Shown: one piece after another, positions 32,373 to 42,654 of the stretch
How positions within the stretch are numbered: position 1 is the stretch's first letter
How the letters are laid out: each line of letters begins with the position of its first letter
DNA from: Rhizobium sp. CB3090
GTDB taxonomy: Bacteria; Pseudomonadota; Alphaproteobacteria; Rhizobiales; Rhizobiaceae
Direction of reading: 5' to 3'
NCBI RefSeq assembly: GCF_029714285.1
Contig: NZ_CP121662.1
Location: 3,034,001-3,098,000, forward strand
DNA length: 64,000 bases
Notes under the pieces: model-generated
Database searches by the model: none
What the model saw: only the letters and a program-made list of their open reading frames with translations
What the model was told of the DNA's origin: nothing
Made by a program: the position numbers and the translations under genes

Positions 32373-32399
32373 GGATTTATCCTTATTGGAACGCGGAAA

Positions 32400-33502
<1,103 letters not shown>

Positions 33503-33528
33503 AATGTCTTACGTAAACGTAAGACATT
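33503..33528 (-). terminator. Intrinsic terminator of zapE
   Basis: A perfect 11-bp inverted repeat, AATGTCTTACG and CGTAAGACATT, with a TAAA loop sits 15 bp after the zapE stop. On the minus strand the second arm ends in ATT and runs into TTTGATC, giving five T in a row. It also lies upstream of the mdh promoter region, so a regulator-binding role is an alternative. Confidence 0.7.
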
Positions 33529-33542
33529 CTGTCACTAAATCG

Positions 33543-34706
33543 TTACTCGGCAGCGCGCTTGCCGTGAGTCTGGGTGAGATATTCCGCGCTGCGCATTTCG
33601 AAAAGCCGCGACGCGGTGCGGTCGAATTCAAAGCCTTCCGTGCCCCGTCTTTCGATCAGAAGATCCTCCGGCATCGCCTCGGCCGAAACGAAAAGCCGGA
33701 CCCCATGATCGTAAAGCGTGTCGATGAGAATGATGAAACGCTTGGTCTGATTGCGCTTTTCCGGCCCGAGCTTCGGAACGCGGTCGAGAAAAATCGTATC
33801 GAACCGTTTGGCGATCGCCAGAAAATCGGCCGCACCCAAGGGCTGTTCACAGAGATCCGCGAAGGAGAAGCGAGCCATGCTATCGGCGGCGAGCGGCACA
33901 TGGATGGAACGTCCCTTCATCGGGATCTCCAGCGGCTGCGCCTTGCGTCCGTGCAGCACCTGCACCCATGACGCATCCATCGCCATGTCGGTGCGCTCAT
34001 TGATGGGGATCAGATAAACCGGCTGGCTGTTCAACTTCTCCATGCGGTAATCGGTCGGCGAGTCCAGCGTAACGACATCGACATGGCGTTTCAAAAGATC
34101 GATGAAGGGCAGGAACAGGCCACGATTGAGACCGTCGCGATAGAGATTGTCCGGCTCGACATTCGATGTGGCAACCAACACACAGCCGAGCGAAAACAGC
34201 TCGGAAAACAGCCGCGACAGGATCATCGCATCGGCGATGTCTGTCACGGAGAATTCGTCGAAGCAAAGCAGCTCCGCCTGACCATAAAGCTCGGCTGCGA
34301 CCGGCGGCACCGGATCGGCCTGCTTGGTTTCGCCGTTCTTGAACTTCAGCCGATGGGCGGCGATGCGGTTGTGCACGTCTGCCATGAACTCATGGAAATG
34401 AGCCCGGCGTTTTTTGCTGCAGGGTGCCATGCCGAAGAACATATCCATCAGCATGGTCTTGCCGCGCCCGACACTGCCATGGATATAGAGGCCGCGAACG
34501 ATCTGGGCCGGCTTCTTGCGCGCGGCAAACATCCAGCCGAGCGCGCTCGATTTGGTTGCCGGCCGCTTCCGCTTGAGATCGGCAAGCACGAGATCGAGGG
34601 ATTTCGCCACATCCATCTGCTCCGAATCCACCTGGAGCGATCCGGAAGCCGTCAGCGCCTTCAAATGTTCGACGACGCTGATGGAATAGTCGGGCATGGG
34701 CTGCAT
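33543..34706 (-). CDS. zapE: Cell division ATPase ZapE (AFG1-like)
   Basis: A 387-residue AFG1/ZapE family ATPase. P-loop GSVGRGKT at 77-84 is followed by MLMDMFF, and Walker B is [14 protein letters not shown]; the arginine-rich lid region contains [17 protein letters not shown]. In Escherichia coli ZapE acts on the Z-ring under stress; the mitochondrial homologue AFG1 handles respiratory-chain proteins. Its place just upstream of mdh-suc is common in rhizobia. The ATG three codons later (MPDYS) is an alternative start. Confidence 0.9.
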   Translation of the reverse strand: MQPMPDYSISVVEHLKALTASGSLQVDSEQMDVAKSLDLVLADLKRKRPATKSSALGWMFAARKKPAQIVRGLYIHGSVGRGKTMLMDMFFGMAPCSKKRRAHFHEFMADVHNRIAAHRLKFKNGETKQADPVPPVAAELYGQAELLCFDEFSVTDIADAMILSRLFSELFSLGCVLVATSNVEPDNLYRDGLNRGLFLPFIDLLKRHVDVVTLDSPTDYRMEKLNSQPVYLIPINERTDMAMDASWVQVLHGRKAQPLEIPMKGRSIHVPLAADSMARFSFADLCEQPLGAADFLAIAKRFDTIFLDRVPKLGPEKRNQTKRFIILIDTLYDHGVRLFVSAEAMPEDLLIERRGTEGFEFDRTASRLFEMRSAEYLTQTHGKRAAE

Positions 34707-34768
34707 GGGGTGATACCCGCCTGTGCAAGGAGGAAGCGGCGGGATGGCCCAACCGCTTCAAAAGAGCT

Positions 34769-35287
34769 TTATCGGCTGAGGCTGAGCGGCTGACCGGAGG
34801 CCGTGGAGCCGTTGAAGCGCGAATCGGCCGTCTTGTAGAGCGTGCCGATCTGGCTGCCATCGCGGTTCTTCAGGATAACCTGCTTGCCGGAAACTTCCCA
34901 GGACCCCATCGTCGTCAGCTCGCCCGCACAACCGCGCGTGCCGCCGCGCGAGCCGCTGCCGAGATTGGTGAGCGTCAGGAACATGTCGCAACTCGAACCG
35001 CCATTGCTGACCTTCCAGCTACCGACCATGGATTCCTTGGTCACGTCCTGCGCAGAAGCGGCCATCGCCTGCTGTTGCTGCTGGTTGGCAGCATTCGGCG
35101 TATTCGTCGGCGCTGCCGGAAACTGTGAGGCGCCGGTCGTTGGCGGAAGCTGGCTGGATTGGACGGAAGGAACGGGCTGAGCCTGCAGTGGCGCGGGAGA
35201 ATATTCGTCGTTGTTGTATGCTGTGCGCTGGCAACCGGCAAGCGACAGACCTATCGCCGCAGCCGTCGCTGCATATCTCAATTGCAT
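34769..35287 (-). CDS. Omp19-like lipoprotein with protease-inhibitor (Inh) domain
   Basis: A 172-residue lipoprotein. The lipobox LSLAGC puts the lipidated cysteine at residue 19, followed by a Gln/Pro/Ala-rich linker (about 30-75, including a run of five Gln). A C-terminal beta-barrel domain starts at about 80 ([21 protein letters not shown]) and has one Cys pair (C96 region and RGCAGE), as in the Inh inhibitors of metalloproteases and Brucella Omp19. Three consecutive ATGs occur; the last (35287) has AGGAG seven bases upstream and is preferred. It probably sits in the outer membrane, shielding cell proteins from proteases. Confidence 0.82.
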   Translation of the reverse strand: MQLRYAATAAAIGLSLAGCQRTAYNNDEYSPAPLQAQPVPSVQSSQLPPTTGASQFPAAPTNTPNAANQQQQQAMAASAQDVTKESMVGSWKVSNGGSSCDMFLTLTNLGSGSRGGTRGCAGELTTMGSWEVSGKQVILKNRDGSQIGTLYKTADSRFNGSTASGQPLSLSR

Positions 35288-35429
35288 CATCATACTCCTA
35301 ATTGTCCACCATCGATGTTTGCAAACTGGCGCTTAGTTAGGTTGGGATTATCGTATTTCACTTTGGTTAATCAAGTCGCTACACGGCATAAATCGCTGGA
35401 GGCCATAGCTCCGCAAGAATCCGGTCATT

Positions 35430-36236
35430 TCAAGGCTTAACCCGACGAACCTCATCCAGATAGAAATGATTGGCGAGTTGCTGCATCTTTTTATCGCGTT
35501 CGGCGTCCTGACGAAGTTTGCTGGAGAAATCGGAATAACGTGCAAGCGAGCTCGATAAAAATTCCGTGAGCTGCGCCGGCGGCGCGCCTTCGCCCATCTC
35601 GCGGGTCTCTTTCTTGAGAGCCACCAATTGCAGAATTGTTGCTCGCATGCTCTCGGCAATGTCGATGTCTTCGAGGCATTCGAGCATGTTCATCGGCGGC
35701 AGTTTGGCGAAATCAGTCTGCCGCATCCACTCCAGCGCTATGGCAGGCCGAATGCCGTAAAGTAACTTTTTTAACCGTATTGGTTCGGCTTCATCGCCCG
35801 GCCGGTTCTGCTTCATCAGGCCAATATAGTGATGAGCAACCTTTTCCGGCACCATGATCGTTTCCAGCAAAGCGCTAAGACGCTTACGGAAGCCGGGCTC
35901 TTCTTCATAGACAAGCGGTGATTTCAACCATTCAACAAGAACGGCATTGCCTTTCAGCGCTAGGAGTAGCGCCTTCCGCAATTCCCAACCGCCGGTGTCG
36001 ATGTCTCCAACAATGGGAAACTCAATGACATCGCGATGCGGAAACAGGGAAAAATGATCCCGCTCCGGCCTGATATAGACAAAGCGGCAATCATAGTCGC
36101 TATCGGGTGACGGGAACCCCCAGGCTCGGCTTCCGCTTTCGATGGCAAGGCCGATGCGAATCCCCTCGGATTTGACCGAGGCAAGCCGCAAGCGAATTTC
36201 AGCTACCGCCTCCGGTGCAAAGCTTTCCAGCGTCAT
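35430..36236 (-). CDS. Nucleotidyltransferase-domain protein (YcgL-like)
   Basis: A 268-residue protein with a DNA polymerase beta-type nucleotidyltransferase core: GSRAWG at 35-40 and SDYD at 46-49, followed by RFVYIR, the pattern of the YcgL/RNA-repair polymerase-beta family. A helical C-terminal half follows (NRPGDEAEPIRLKKLLYGIRPAIALEWM). Members modify RNA or proteins, but physiological targets are mostly unknown. It follows sdhB by 41 bp on the same strand, so it may be read from the sdh operon. The frame continues upstream inside sdhB, but the ATG at 36236 gives the family N-terminus. Confidence 0.8.
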   Translation of the reverse strand: MTLESFAPEAVAEIRLRLASVKSEGIRIGLAIESGSRAWGFPSPDSDYDCRFVYIRPERDHFSLFPHRDVIEFPIVGDIDTGGWELRKALLLALKGNAVLVEWLKSPLVYEEEPGFRKRLSALLETIMVPEKVAHHYIGLMKQNRPGDEAEPIRLKKLLYGIRPAIALEWMRQTDFAKLPPMNMLECLEDIDIAESMRATILQLVALKKETREMGEGAPPAQLTEFLSSSLARYSDFSSKLRQDAERDKKMQQLANHFYLDEVRRVKP

Positions 36237-36277
36237 GCGACTGCGATCCCCATCACCTCGCGATATTGAGCAGGCGG

Positions 36278-37057
36278 TCAGATCCGCCGCTCGACCATCA
36301 TCTTCTTGATTTCGGCGATCGCCTTGGCCGGGTTCAGACCCTTGGGGCAGGTCTGGGCGCAGTTCATGATCGTGTGGCAGCGATAGAGGCGGAACGGATC
36401 TTCCAGATTGTCGAGACGCTCGCCCTTTGCCTCGTCGCGGCTGTCGATCAGCCAGCGATAGGCCTGCAGAAGAACAGCCGGACCGAGATAACGGTCGCCG
36501 TTCCACCAATAGCTCGGACAGGAGGTCGAGCAGCAGGCGCAGAGGATGCATTCATAGAGGCCGTCGAGCTTCTGACGATCCTCATGGCTCTGCTTCCATT
36601 CCTTCGCCGGCGGCGGCGAAACCGTCTTCAGCCAGGGCTCGATCGAGCGGTGCTGGGCATAAAAATTCGTCAGGTCCGGCACGAGGTCCTTGACGACGGG
36701 CATATGCGGCAGCGGATAGATCTTCACCGTACCCTTGATCTCGTCCAAGCCCTTGGTGCAGGCGAGCGTGTTGGTGCCGTCGATATTCATCGCGCAGGAG
36801 CCGCAAATGCCTTCGCGGCAGGAACGGCGTAGCGTCAGCGTCGGGTCGATCTTGTTCTTGATGTAGAGCAGACCGTCAAGCACCATCGGGCCGCAATCGT
36901 CGACGTCGACGTAATAGGTGTCGATGCTTGGGTTCAGGCCGTCATCCGGGCTCCAGCGGTAGACGCGGAATTCCCGCGTGTTCGTCGCGCCTGCCGGCTT
37001 CGGCCAGACCTTGCCTTCGCGCATCTGAGAGTTTTTGGGGAGAGCGAGTTCAACCAT
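36278..37057 (-). CDS. sdhB: Succinate dehydrogenase iron-sulfur subunit
   Basis: A 259-residue complex II subunit. Cysteines for the [2Fe-2S] cluster are C80, C85, C88 and C100; the [4Fe-4S] and [3Fe-4S] clusters use C170, C173, C176, C180, C227, C233 and C237. It passes electrons from SdhA to ubiquinone. It begins 17 bp after sdhA. Confidence 0.98.
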   Translation of the reverse strand: MVELALPKNSQMREGKVWPKPAGATNTREFRVYRWSPDDGLNPSIDTYYVDVDDCGPMVLDGLLYIKNKIDPTLTLRRSCREGICGSCAMNIDGTNTLACTKGLDEIKGTVKIYPLPHMPVVKDLVPDLTNFYAQHRSIEPWLKTVSPPPAKEWKQSHEDRQKLDGLYECILCACCSTSCPSYWWNGDRYLGPAVLLQAYRWLIDSRDEAKGERLDNLEDPFRLYRCHTIMNCAQTCPKGLNPAKAIAEIKKMMVERRI

Positions 37058-37074
37058 GGTCAGTTCCTCTCAGA

Positions 37075-38931
37075 TCAGTACACGCGTGCCTTCGGCTCGA
37101 TCTTATGCGGATCGATGCCTTCGGCGATCAGTTCGGTATGAACGGGACGATAGTCGAGCTTCACATCGCCTGCGTCGTTGACCCAGGCGAGCGTATGCTT
37201 GCGCCAGTTTTCGTCGTCGCGGCCGGCGAACTTGCCTTCGGTGTAGTCCTCGCGGGCATGCGAGCCGCGGCTTTCCTTGCGGGCTTCGGCGCCGTAGATC
37301 GTCGTGATGGCGTTGGCCATCAGGTTGTGCAGTTCCAGCGTCTCGACGAGATCGGAATTCCAGATCAGCGAACGGTCGGTGACCTTGACGTCGGGCAACT
37401 CTTTCCAGATTGCCGAGAGGCGGCGGCAGCCGGATTCCAGCGATTCCTGCGTGCGGAACACGGCGGCGTCTTCCTGCATGGCGCGCTGCATCTTTTCGCG
37501 CAGCACCGCCGTCGGCGTCGAGCCGCTGGCATGGCGCAAACGGTCGAAGCGCTCCATGATCTTGTCGCAGGCGGCAACATTGACCGGCGGCACCGGGCTT
37601 GCCCGGTCGATGACCTGACCGGCGCGGATGGCGGCGGCGCGACCGAAGACCACGAGGTCGATCAGCGAGTTGGAACCGAGTCGATTGGCGCCGTGCACCG
37701 AGGCGCAACCGGCTTCGCCGACGGCCATCAGGCCCGGCAAGACACGCTCCGGATTATTGCGGTCGGCATTCAACACCTCACCCCAATAATTCGTCGGAAT
37801 GCCACCCATATTATAGTGGACGGTCGGCAAAACCGGGATCGGATCGTGAGTGACATCGACGCCGGCGAAGATGCGCGCGCTCTCGGAAATACCCGGCAGG
37901 CGCTCGTGCAGCACGGCCGGATCGAGATGGTCGAGATGCAGGAAAATGTGATCCTTGTTCTTGCCGACGCCGCGGCCTTCGCGAATTTCCAGCGTCATAC
38001 AGCGCGAAACGACATCGCGCGAGGCAAGGTCCTTGGCTGACGGCGCATAGCGTTCCATGAAACGTTCGCCTTCGGAGTTGACGAGATACCCGCCTTCGCC
38101 GCGCGCGCCTTCGGTGATCAGGCAGCCGGAACCGTAGATGCCGGTCGGATGGAACTGCACGAACTCCATGTCCTGCAGCGGCAGCCCGGCGCGGGCAACC
38201 ATGCCGCCGCCGTCGCCGGTGCAGGTGTGAGCCGAGGTCGCCGAGAAATAGGCGCGGCCGTAGCCGCCGGTCGCCAACACCACCATCTTGGCGGCGAAGC
38301 GATGGATCGTTCCGTCGTCCAGGCACCAGGCGACGACGCCGGTGCAACGGCTGCCATCGTCGGACATGATCAGATCGAGCGCGAAATATTCGACGAAGAA
38401 TTCCGCGTTGTTGCGCAGCGACTGGCCATAAAGCGTGTGCAGGATGGCGTGGCCGGTACGGTCGGCCGCTGCGCAGGTACGTTGCACCGGCGGGCCTTCG
38501 CCGTAATTCTGCATATGGCCGCCGAACGGGCGCTGATAGATCTTGCCTTCTTCATTACGCGAGAACGGCACGCCGTAATGCTCGAGCTCATAGACCGCCT
38601 TCGGCGCCTCCATGGCGAGATACTGCATGGCGTCGACGTCGCCGAGCCAGTCGGAACCCTTGACGGTGTCGTAGAGATGCCACTGCCAGCTATCCGGCGT
38701 CATGTTCTGCAGCGAGGCGGCGATACCGCCCTGGGCTGCGACCGTATGCGAGCGGGTCGGGAATACCTTGGTGATGCAGGCGGTACGGAAGCCCTGCTCG
38801 GCCATGCCGAGCGTGGCGCGCAGGCCTGCGCCGCCGGCGCCGACGACGATCACGTCATAGGAGTGATCGACATATTTGTAGGCTTTCCCGTTTTGAGCAG
38901 GCCCATTCTGAGGAGATGAGTTCGGTGCCAT
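37075..38931 (-). CDS. sdhA: Succinate dehydrogenase flavoprotein subunit
   Basis: A 618-residue flavoprotein that oxidises succinate to fumarate. FAD motif GAGGAG is at 31-36, the covalent-FAD histidine is H62 ([10 protein letters not shown]), and the active-site region [21 protein letters not shown] and the [11 protein letters not shown] motif are present. The N-terminal Asn/Gln/Pro-rich segment of about 15 residues precedes the domain. It follows sdhD by 6 bp. Confidence 0.98.
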   Translation of the reverse strand: MAPNSSPQNGPAQNGKAYKYVDHSYDVIVVGAGGAGLRATLGMAEQGFRTACITKVFPTRSHTVAAQGGIAASLQNMTPDSWQWHLYDTVKGSDWLGDVDAMQYLAMEAPKAVYELEHYGVPFSRNEEGKIYQRPFGGHMQNYGEGPPVQRTCAAADRTGHAILHTLYGQSLRNNAEFFVEYFALDLIMSDDGSRCTGVVAWCLDDGTIHRFAAKMVVLATGGYGRAYFSATSAHTCTGDGGGMVARAGLPLQDMEFVQFHPTGIYGSGCLITEGARGEGGYLVNSEGERFMERYAPSAKDLASRDVVSRCMTLEIREGRGVGKNKDHIFLHLDHLDPAVLHERLPGISESARIFAGVDVTHDPIPVLPTVHYNMGGIPTNYWGEVLNADRNNPERVLPGLMAVGEAGCASVHGANRLGSNSLIDLVVFGRAAAIRAGQVIDRASPVPPVNVAACDKIMERFDRLRHASGSTPTAVLREKMQRAMQEDAAVFRTQESLESGCRRLSAIWKELPDVKVTDRSLIWNSDLVETLELHNLMANAITTIYGAEARKESRGSHAREDYTEGKFAGRDDENWRKHTLAWVNDAGDVKLDYRPVHTELIAEGIDPHKIEPKARVY

Positions 38932-38937
38932 CGCTAA

Positions 38938-39318
38938 TTATCCTACGAACGCGATCTTCAGAATGGCGAAGAGACAGAGCCCGGCCACGATGATCGCGAA
39001 AAATGTGTTGAGCATGAGAAGGGCGATCTTGCTGATCTCGCTTTGGACATAGTCCTCGATGATAACCTGCATGCCGATCCTCATGTGAATGACGCCGGAG
39101 ACCACCATCAGGCCGAAAATAACGGCAACGATCGGGTTCGACAGCGCATGCACGACTTCCGCGTAGGGCGCGCCGGCATAGATCATCAGGAAGATGACGA
39201 AGAAGATGATGAGGGGAACGTTGGCAACGGCAGTCAGGCGCTGGCGCCAGAAATGCTCCGTACCTTCCTTGGCGGAGCCAAGACCGCGGACTTTGCCCAG
39301 AGGAGTGCGCATATCCAT
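38938..39318 (-). CDS. sdhD: Succinate dehydrogenase membrane anchor subunit
   Basis: A 126-residue membrane anchor with three hydrophobic helices: about 33-52 ([16 protein letters not shown]), 62-82 ([19 protein letters not shown]) and 100-124. The conserved [14 protein letters not shown] provides the heme b histidine and quinone-site residues. With SdhC it anchors complex II and reduces ubiquinone. AAGGA eight bases before the ATG is its ribosome binding site. Confidence 0.95.
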   Translation of the reverse strand: MDMRTPLGKVRGLGSAKEGTEHFWRQRLTAVANVPLIIFFVIFLMIYAGAPYAEVVHALSNPIVAVIFGLMVVSGVIHMRIGMQVIIEDYVQSEISKIALLMLNTFFAIIVAGLCLFAILKIAFVG

Positions 39319-39349
39319 GAGAAATATCCTTTAAAGCATGATCCCGAAA

Positions 39350-39363
39350 GGCGCCAAGGCGCC
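39350..39363. repeat. GC palindrome between sdhC and sdhD
   Basis: GGCGCC-aa-GGCGCC lies in the 65-bp spacer between sdhC and sdhD, next to AGCATGATCCCGAAA, a phrase common in rhizobial intergenic repeats. The small hairpin may be a remnant of such a repeat within the operon; effect on expression unknown. Confidence 0.4.
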
Positions 39364-39383
39364 TTCGAGAACAATCCTGCCAA

Positions 39384-39779
39384 TCAAAGCCGGATGGCGA
39401 TGCCGATGATCCAGACCAGTGCGGTAAGACAGAGCGAACCGACGAGCGTCGCCTTGGCCATCCTGGTCGAGACAGCCGGATCATGACCGTATCCGAGATC
39501 CCAAATGAAATGGCGGAAGCCACCGAGCATATGGTGCAGCAGCGCCCAGGTATAGCCGAGCAGGACCAACCGGCCGATGATCGACCCCATGATCCAGTTG
39601 ACCAGCTCGAAATAGGCCTGGCCGGTCGCCGCCGCGATCAGCCACCAAGCGACCAGCAGCGTGCCGAAATAAAGCGCGCCGCCGGTGATGCGGTGGACGA
39701 TGGACATGACCATGGTGGGAATGAGTTTGTAAACTTGCAGATGCGGCGACAGGGGCCGGTTTTGTGTGACGTTCGCCAT
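39384..39779 (-). CDS. sdhC: Succinate dehydrogenase cytochrome b556 subunit
   Basis: A 131-residue cytochrome b subunit and first gene of sdhCDAB. It has the RPLSPHLQVYKLIPTMVMSIVHRITGG signature, including S and R of the quinone site, and HHMLGGFRHFIWD with the heme-ligand histidine. Three membrane helices are visible. GAGGTTCTG precedes the ATG. Confidence 0.96.
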   Translation of the reverse strand: MANVTQNRPLSPHLQVYKLIPTMVMSIVHRITGGALYFGTLLVAWWLIAAATGQAYFELVNWIMGSIIGRLVLLGYTWALLHHMLGGFRHFIWDLGYGHDPAVSTRMAKATLVGSLCLTALVWIIGIAIRL

Positions 39780-40090
39780 CAGAACCTCGCGGCGTTACGG
39801 TACGCTTCTATTCCGGACATTTCCGGGGCAACACACCCTTGGGAAAGTCCTGTGTGCGTTGCATCAATTGCGACCATTAATCACCGAAATGCGTATCGAC
39901 AAGCACAATTGCTGTCTGCATTGAATTTAATCGATTCGGACCAGCCGACAGCTTTAGCGAGTACGCAGAAACGGCACTCTCCGATTGGCGGCCCGATACG
40001 ATTTTCCCGCCAGCCGAGTAGACTTCATGTCGCTCTTGAGGCACTCTGTTCTTCATATTTTATTAAGGATTTAGTGCGCGAGGCGAACCC
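39780..40090. other. Divergent promoter region between sdhC and a secreted-protein gene
   Basis: A 311-bp gene-free stretch. It must contain the sdh promoter (leftward) and the promoter of the rightward gene at 40091. For the latter a weak candidate is TTGAGG (40036-40041) with TTTTAT (40058-40063) at 16-bp spacing. No clear operator, RNA gene or repeat was seen. Confidence 0.45.
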
Positions 40091-40660
40091 ATGGGACAAC
40101 ATCTTTTCAAGGCAGCAACGCTCGTTTTGGCGGCCGCCGCCCTTCTGTCCACGTCGGCCTCGGCGGGCGATTATCACCAGGGATACCGGCCGTTCCGCCA
40201 TGATGGGCCGTTTCCGCTGCATGAAGCCTCCTGGCCGCAGCGCCACGCGCAGCCGCGCCCGGCCGGAATTGTCCTTATGGATCGGCGATATCCCACCCGC
40301 CTCGGTGCCTATGCCGCGGCGACCGCCGTTTCGGCCGACTATCGCCATGGATATCGGCCGTTCCACCATCGCGGCCCGGTTCGGTTGCAGCAAATCTCCT
40401 GGCCTCAGCGCTACTCGCAGCCACAACCGGCCAGAATCATCCTCATGGATCGGCAATATGCGGCTAATATCGGCACATATGCCGGCACGGCCGATATGTA
40501 TCAGGCCGATGGCGGGACTTATATCGTCGGCTATGGCGGCGGCTACGACCCATATCAAAACGAATCCGCTGCGCTGAAGCCGAGGGCCAAGGTCATCGAC
40601 GTCAAACGGGCTGGCAATGCCTGCTCGTACGAAGCCGGCGTCTGCGTGATCCGTCCGTGA
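40091..40660 (+). CDS. Secreted protein with a tandem 56-residue duplication
   Basis: A 189-residue protein with a signal peptide (1-25, ending LSTSASA, before GDYH). Two copies of a 50-residue unit start at residues 27 and 83 and match at 29 of 50 positions; both contain DYxxGYRPFxHxGP, SWPQR, a QPxPA stretch and an LMDRxY phrase. A Tyr/Gly-rich tail with C178 and C185 follows. No named domain is recognised, although the His/Tyr/Pro-rich units hint at metal or carbohydrate contact. A GAGG site lies seven bases before the ATG. It is transcribed alone, divergent from sdh and facing a methyltransferase. Confidence 0.7.
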   Translation: MGQHLFKAATLVLAAAALLSTSASAGDYHQGYRPFRHDGPFPLHEASWPQRHAQPRPAGIVLMDRRYPTRLGAYAAATAVSADYRHGYRPFHHRGPVRLQQISWPQRYSQPQPARIILMDRQYAANIGTYAGTADMYQADGGTYIVGYGGGYDPYQNESAALKPRAKVIDVKRAGNACSYEAGVCVIRP

Positions 40661-40666
40661 CGGTCA

Positions 40667-41317
40667 TTAGCCGGCAATGAATCGCCAGACCGTCGTCTTC
40701 TTGACCTCGCTATCCTCCAGCGCCCGCGTCACCGGCACCTGATAGCTGGCCTCAGTCTCCAGACGATCCTTGGGCAAATAAGCCCTGCCCGGATCGCCCA
40801 CCAACACGAGACGGCCCTCGCCTGCCAATTGCCGGAACCAGGGGATCAGGCGATCGGCAAAATTGCGATCGTAGAAGACATCGCCAGCAAGAATGACATC
40901 GGCATCCGTCATCCGGTCAATGAGATCGTCGCCGGTGAAGTCGAGCGCGACGCTGTTTTCCGCCGCATTCAGCCGTATCGCCGTTTCCGCCCAGGGATCG
41001 ATATCCGCGGCGAGCACATGGCTGGCACCTGCAAGCTTCGCCGCAATCGCGACGAGGCCGGAGCCGCTGGCGAAATCCAACACCCGTTTTCCGGCGACCA
41101 TACCGGGATGATCGAGCACGTAGCGCGCAAGCCCCTGCCCGCCCGCCCAGGCGAAAGCCCAGAAGGGCGGCGGCAGACCGATCTCTTCGAGTTCTTCCTC
41201 CGTCTTCAGCCAGAGATCATGAGCCTCGCTCGCCAGATGCAGCCGGATTTCCGGCACATGCGGCGGCGTCATGAGACTGGTGTTCGAAAGGATGAAACTT
41301 TCCGGATCGGTCTTCAA
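40667..41317 (-). CDS. Class I methyltransferase, ETFB-lysine-methyltransferase (METTL20)-like
   Basis: A 216-residue S-adenosylmethionine-dependent methyltransferase. Motif I is LDFASGSGLVAIAA near 80-93, and an acidic ADIDPWA loop follows at about 104-110. The early PPFWAFAWAGGQGLARYVLD and the GDVFYD post-motif resemble METTL20/ETFB lysine methyltransferases and related protein lysine methyltransferases; homologues are known in Agrobacterium. If so, it methylates the electron-transfer flavoprotein beta subunit. This specific role is inferred from local wording; a more general protein lysine methyltransferase is the alternative. Confidence 0.7.
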   Translation of the reverse strand: MKTDPESFILSNTSLMTPPHVPEIRLHLASEAHDLWLKTEEELEEIGLPPPFWAFAWAGGQGLARYVLDHPGMVAGKRVLDFASGSGLVAIAAKLAGASHVLAADIDPWAETAIRLNAAENSVALDFTGDDLIDRMTDADVILAGDVFYDRNFADRLIPWFRQLAGEGRLVLVGDPGRAYLPKDRLETEASYQVPVTRALEDSEVKKTTVWRFIAG

Positions 41318-41333
41318 ATCATCCTCGAACTAA

Positions 41334-41435
41334 AGCAATTCCAGGAAAAGTGCGAAGCGGTTTTCCGTCCGGAATGCGTAAAAACAAAAGGTTAGAGCGG
41401 GAAAGCGATCCCATAAAGCGCTGAACCGCTCTAAG
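41334..41435. repeat. Dispersed intergenic repeat, copy A
   Basis: A 102-bp element between the methyltransferase and EVE-domain genes. It shares most of its sequence, in the same orientation, with copy B at 49798-49900: both start AGCAATTCCAGGAAAAG, contain GCGGTTTTCCGTCCGGAAT and an AAAAACAAAA run, and end TGAACCGCTCTAAG. The copy holds two stem-loops: ATTCC.GGAAAA with TTTTCCG..CGGAAT, and AGAGCGG (41394-41400) with CCGCTCT (41426-41432). Confidence 0.8.
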
Positions 41436-41437
41436 TG

Positions 41438-41869
41438 TCAGACGGGCGGATTGTCGAGTTCGCCCATGCGGCAGACTTCCAGATATTCCTCATCGGTCAC
41501 CGGCTGCACGGAAAGCCGCATCGAGGTGACGAGCGACATCTGGGCAAGTTTCGGATTGGCCTTGATATCCTTCAGCGACACCGGTTTCGGCATGTCGCAC
41601 ACGGCGCGGATATCGACGCAATCCCAGCGCGGGTCTTCCTTGGCGGTCGAATCGGGATGAGACAGCGCGCAGACCTCGACAATGCCGACGATCTCCAGCC
41701 CCTCGTTAGAATGATAGAAGAAACCCTTGTCGCCGATCTGCATCGCCCGCATGTTGTTGCGGGCGAGATAGTTGCGGACGCCGGTCCATTCCGTGCCCTT
41801 TTCCCCAGCCTTCTTCTGGGCCTCCCAGGACCACGAGGACGGCTCGGATTTATACAGCCAATGCGCCAT
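41438..41869 (-). CDS. EVE-domain protein
   Basis: A 143-residue EVE (thymocyte nuclear protein 1-like) domain protein. Signature pieces are the N-terminal MAHWLYKSEPSSWSW, GVRNYLARNNMRAMQIGDKGFFYHS and the C-terminal VTDEEYLEVC. EVE domains are PUA-like folds that bind modified DNA or RNA bases. The ATG at 41869 is favoured; the frame extends two codons further. The start overlaps the stop of the YciI-like gene (41872) closely, so the two are co-transcribed. The role here is unknown. Confidence 0.88.
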   Translation of the reverse strand: MAHWLYKSEPSSWSWEAQKKAGEKGTEWTGVRNYLARNNMRAMQIGDKGFFYHSNEGLEIVGIVEVCALSHPDSTAKEDPRWDCVDIRAVCDMPKPVSLKDIKANPKLAQMSLVTSMRLSVQPVTDEEYLEVCRMGELDNPPV

Positions 41870-41871
41870 GC

Positions 41872-42165
41872 TCACGCCTCCGGATTGTTGAAGACCCAGT
41901 TGAAAGGCTTGATCTCGACGGTCTCGAACAGACCGGCCTTGGTATAGGGATCGGCATCGGCGATCGCCTTCGCTGCATCGATCGTTTCGGCACTGACGAT
42001 GGCGAGAGTGCCATTCGACTTACCATCCGCATCGAGGAATGGACCCGCCATCTTCAGCGTACCCTCGGCATTGAGCTTGTTCAGATACTCGAGATGGGCG
42101 GGGCGCGTGTCCATGCGGACATTCAGGTGACCGGGCTTGTCCTTGCAGACAAAGGCAAACAGCAT
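41872..42165 (-). CDS. YciI-family protein
   Basis: A 97-residue YCII-domain protein. MLFAFVCKDKPGHLNVRMDTRPAHLEYL carries the conserved His of the family, and AIADADPYTKAGLFETVEIKPFNWVFN carries the DPY motif. These form dimeric alpha/beta barrels of unknown enzymatic role. The gene lies 2 bp before the EVE-domain gene, a linkage conserved in many rhizobia. It is unrelated in detail to the YciI-like protein at 26763. Confidence 0.9.
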   Translation of the reverse strand: MLFAFVCKDKPGHLNVRMDTRPAHLEYLNKLNAEGTLKMAGPFLDADGKSNGTLAIVSAETIDAAKAIADADPYTKAGLFETVEIKPFNWVFNNPEA

Positions 42166-42219
42166 AGTTTCATTCTCCTATGGGAATCATGTTTGAGATA
42201 TGATTGGCATTCGGCGCAA

Positions 42220-42654
42220 TTATCCAGTCCTCCTCCGAAGAGGATTGACAATATCCAGACCCCAAAAGTCTTTTTCGTTGTCGGTCACCAAAATGCAATC
42301 ATTTACGATCGCCACCGAAGCGATAATCATATCAAAGGAATTACGTGGCCGACCAGCGGCTCTCCCTTCAGCCATAAGCTGTGCCCAAACCAGCCCAGCA
42401 TGCTCGTCAAAGGGAAGAATCCGGCCGGCAAACACTGCCTGCGGCCCTGCGCTACTTGAAAACCACGCCTCCAGCAAATTGCGTTTGCACCCCGCCGGCA
42501 AAATCAAAATACCGCGTTGAATCTCGGCAATTGCAAGCGATGGAACAAACAGATCGCTATCTAGCTGCTCGGCATACCATGCCAAAAGAGCCAGAGAGGG
42601 TTCAGGCTTGATCGCATTGCTGACGATATTGGTGTCAAGCAAATAGCGCTTCAC
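42220..42654 (-). CDS. PIN-domain toxin (VapC/FitB-like)
   Basis: A 144-residue PIN ribonuclease. Acidic active-site residues are seen in LLDTNIVSN (D7), AIAEIQRGI (E), NSFDMIIAS (D) and VTDNEKDF (D). Toxins of this class cut RNA and stop growth unless bound by the antitoxin. Its start overlaps the stop of the upstream antitoxin by four bases. It lies between the YciI-like gene and the antitoxin. The closest named type is FitB/VapC. Confidence 0.9.
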   Translation of the reverse strand: MKRYLLDTNIVSNAIKPEPSLALLAWYAEQLDSDLFVPSLAIAEIQRGILILPAGCKRNLLEAWFSSSAGPQAVFAGRILPFDEHAGLVWAQLMAEGRAAGRPRNSFDMIIASVAIVNDCILVTDNEKDFWGLDIVNPLRRRTG

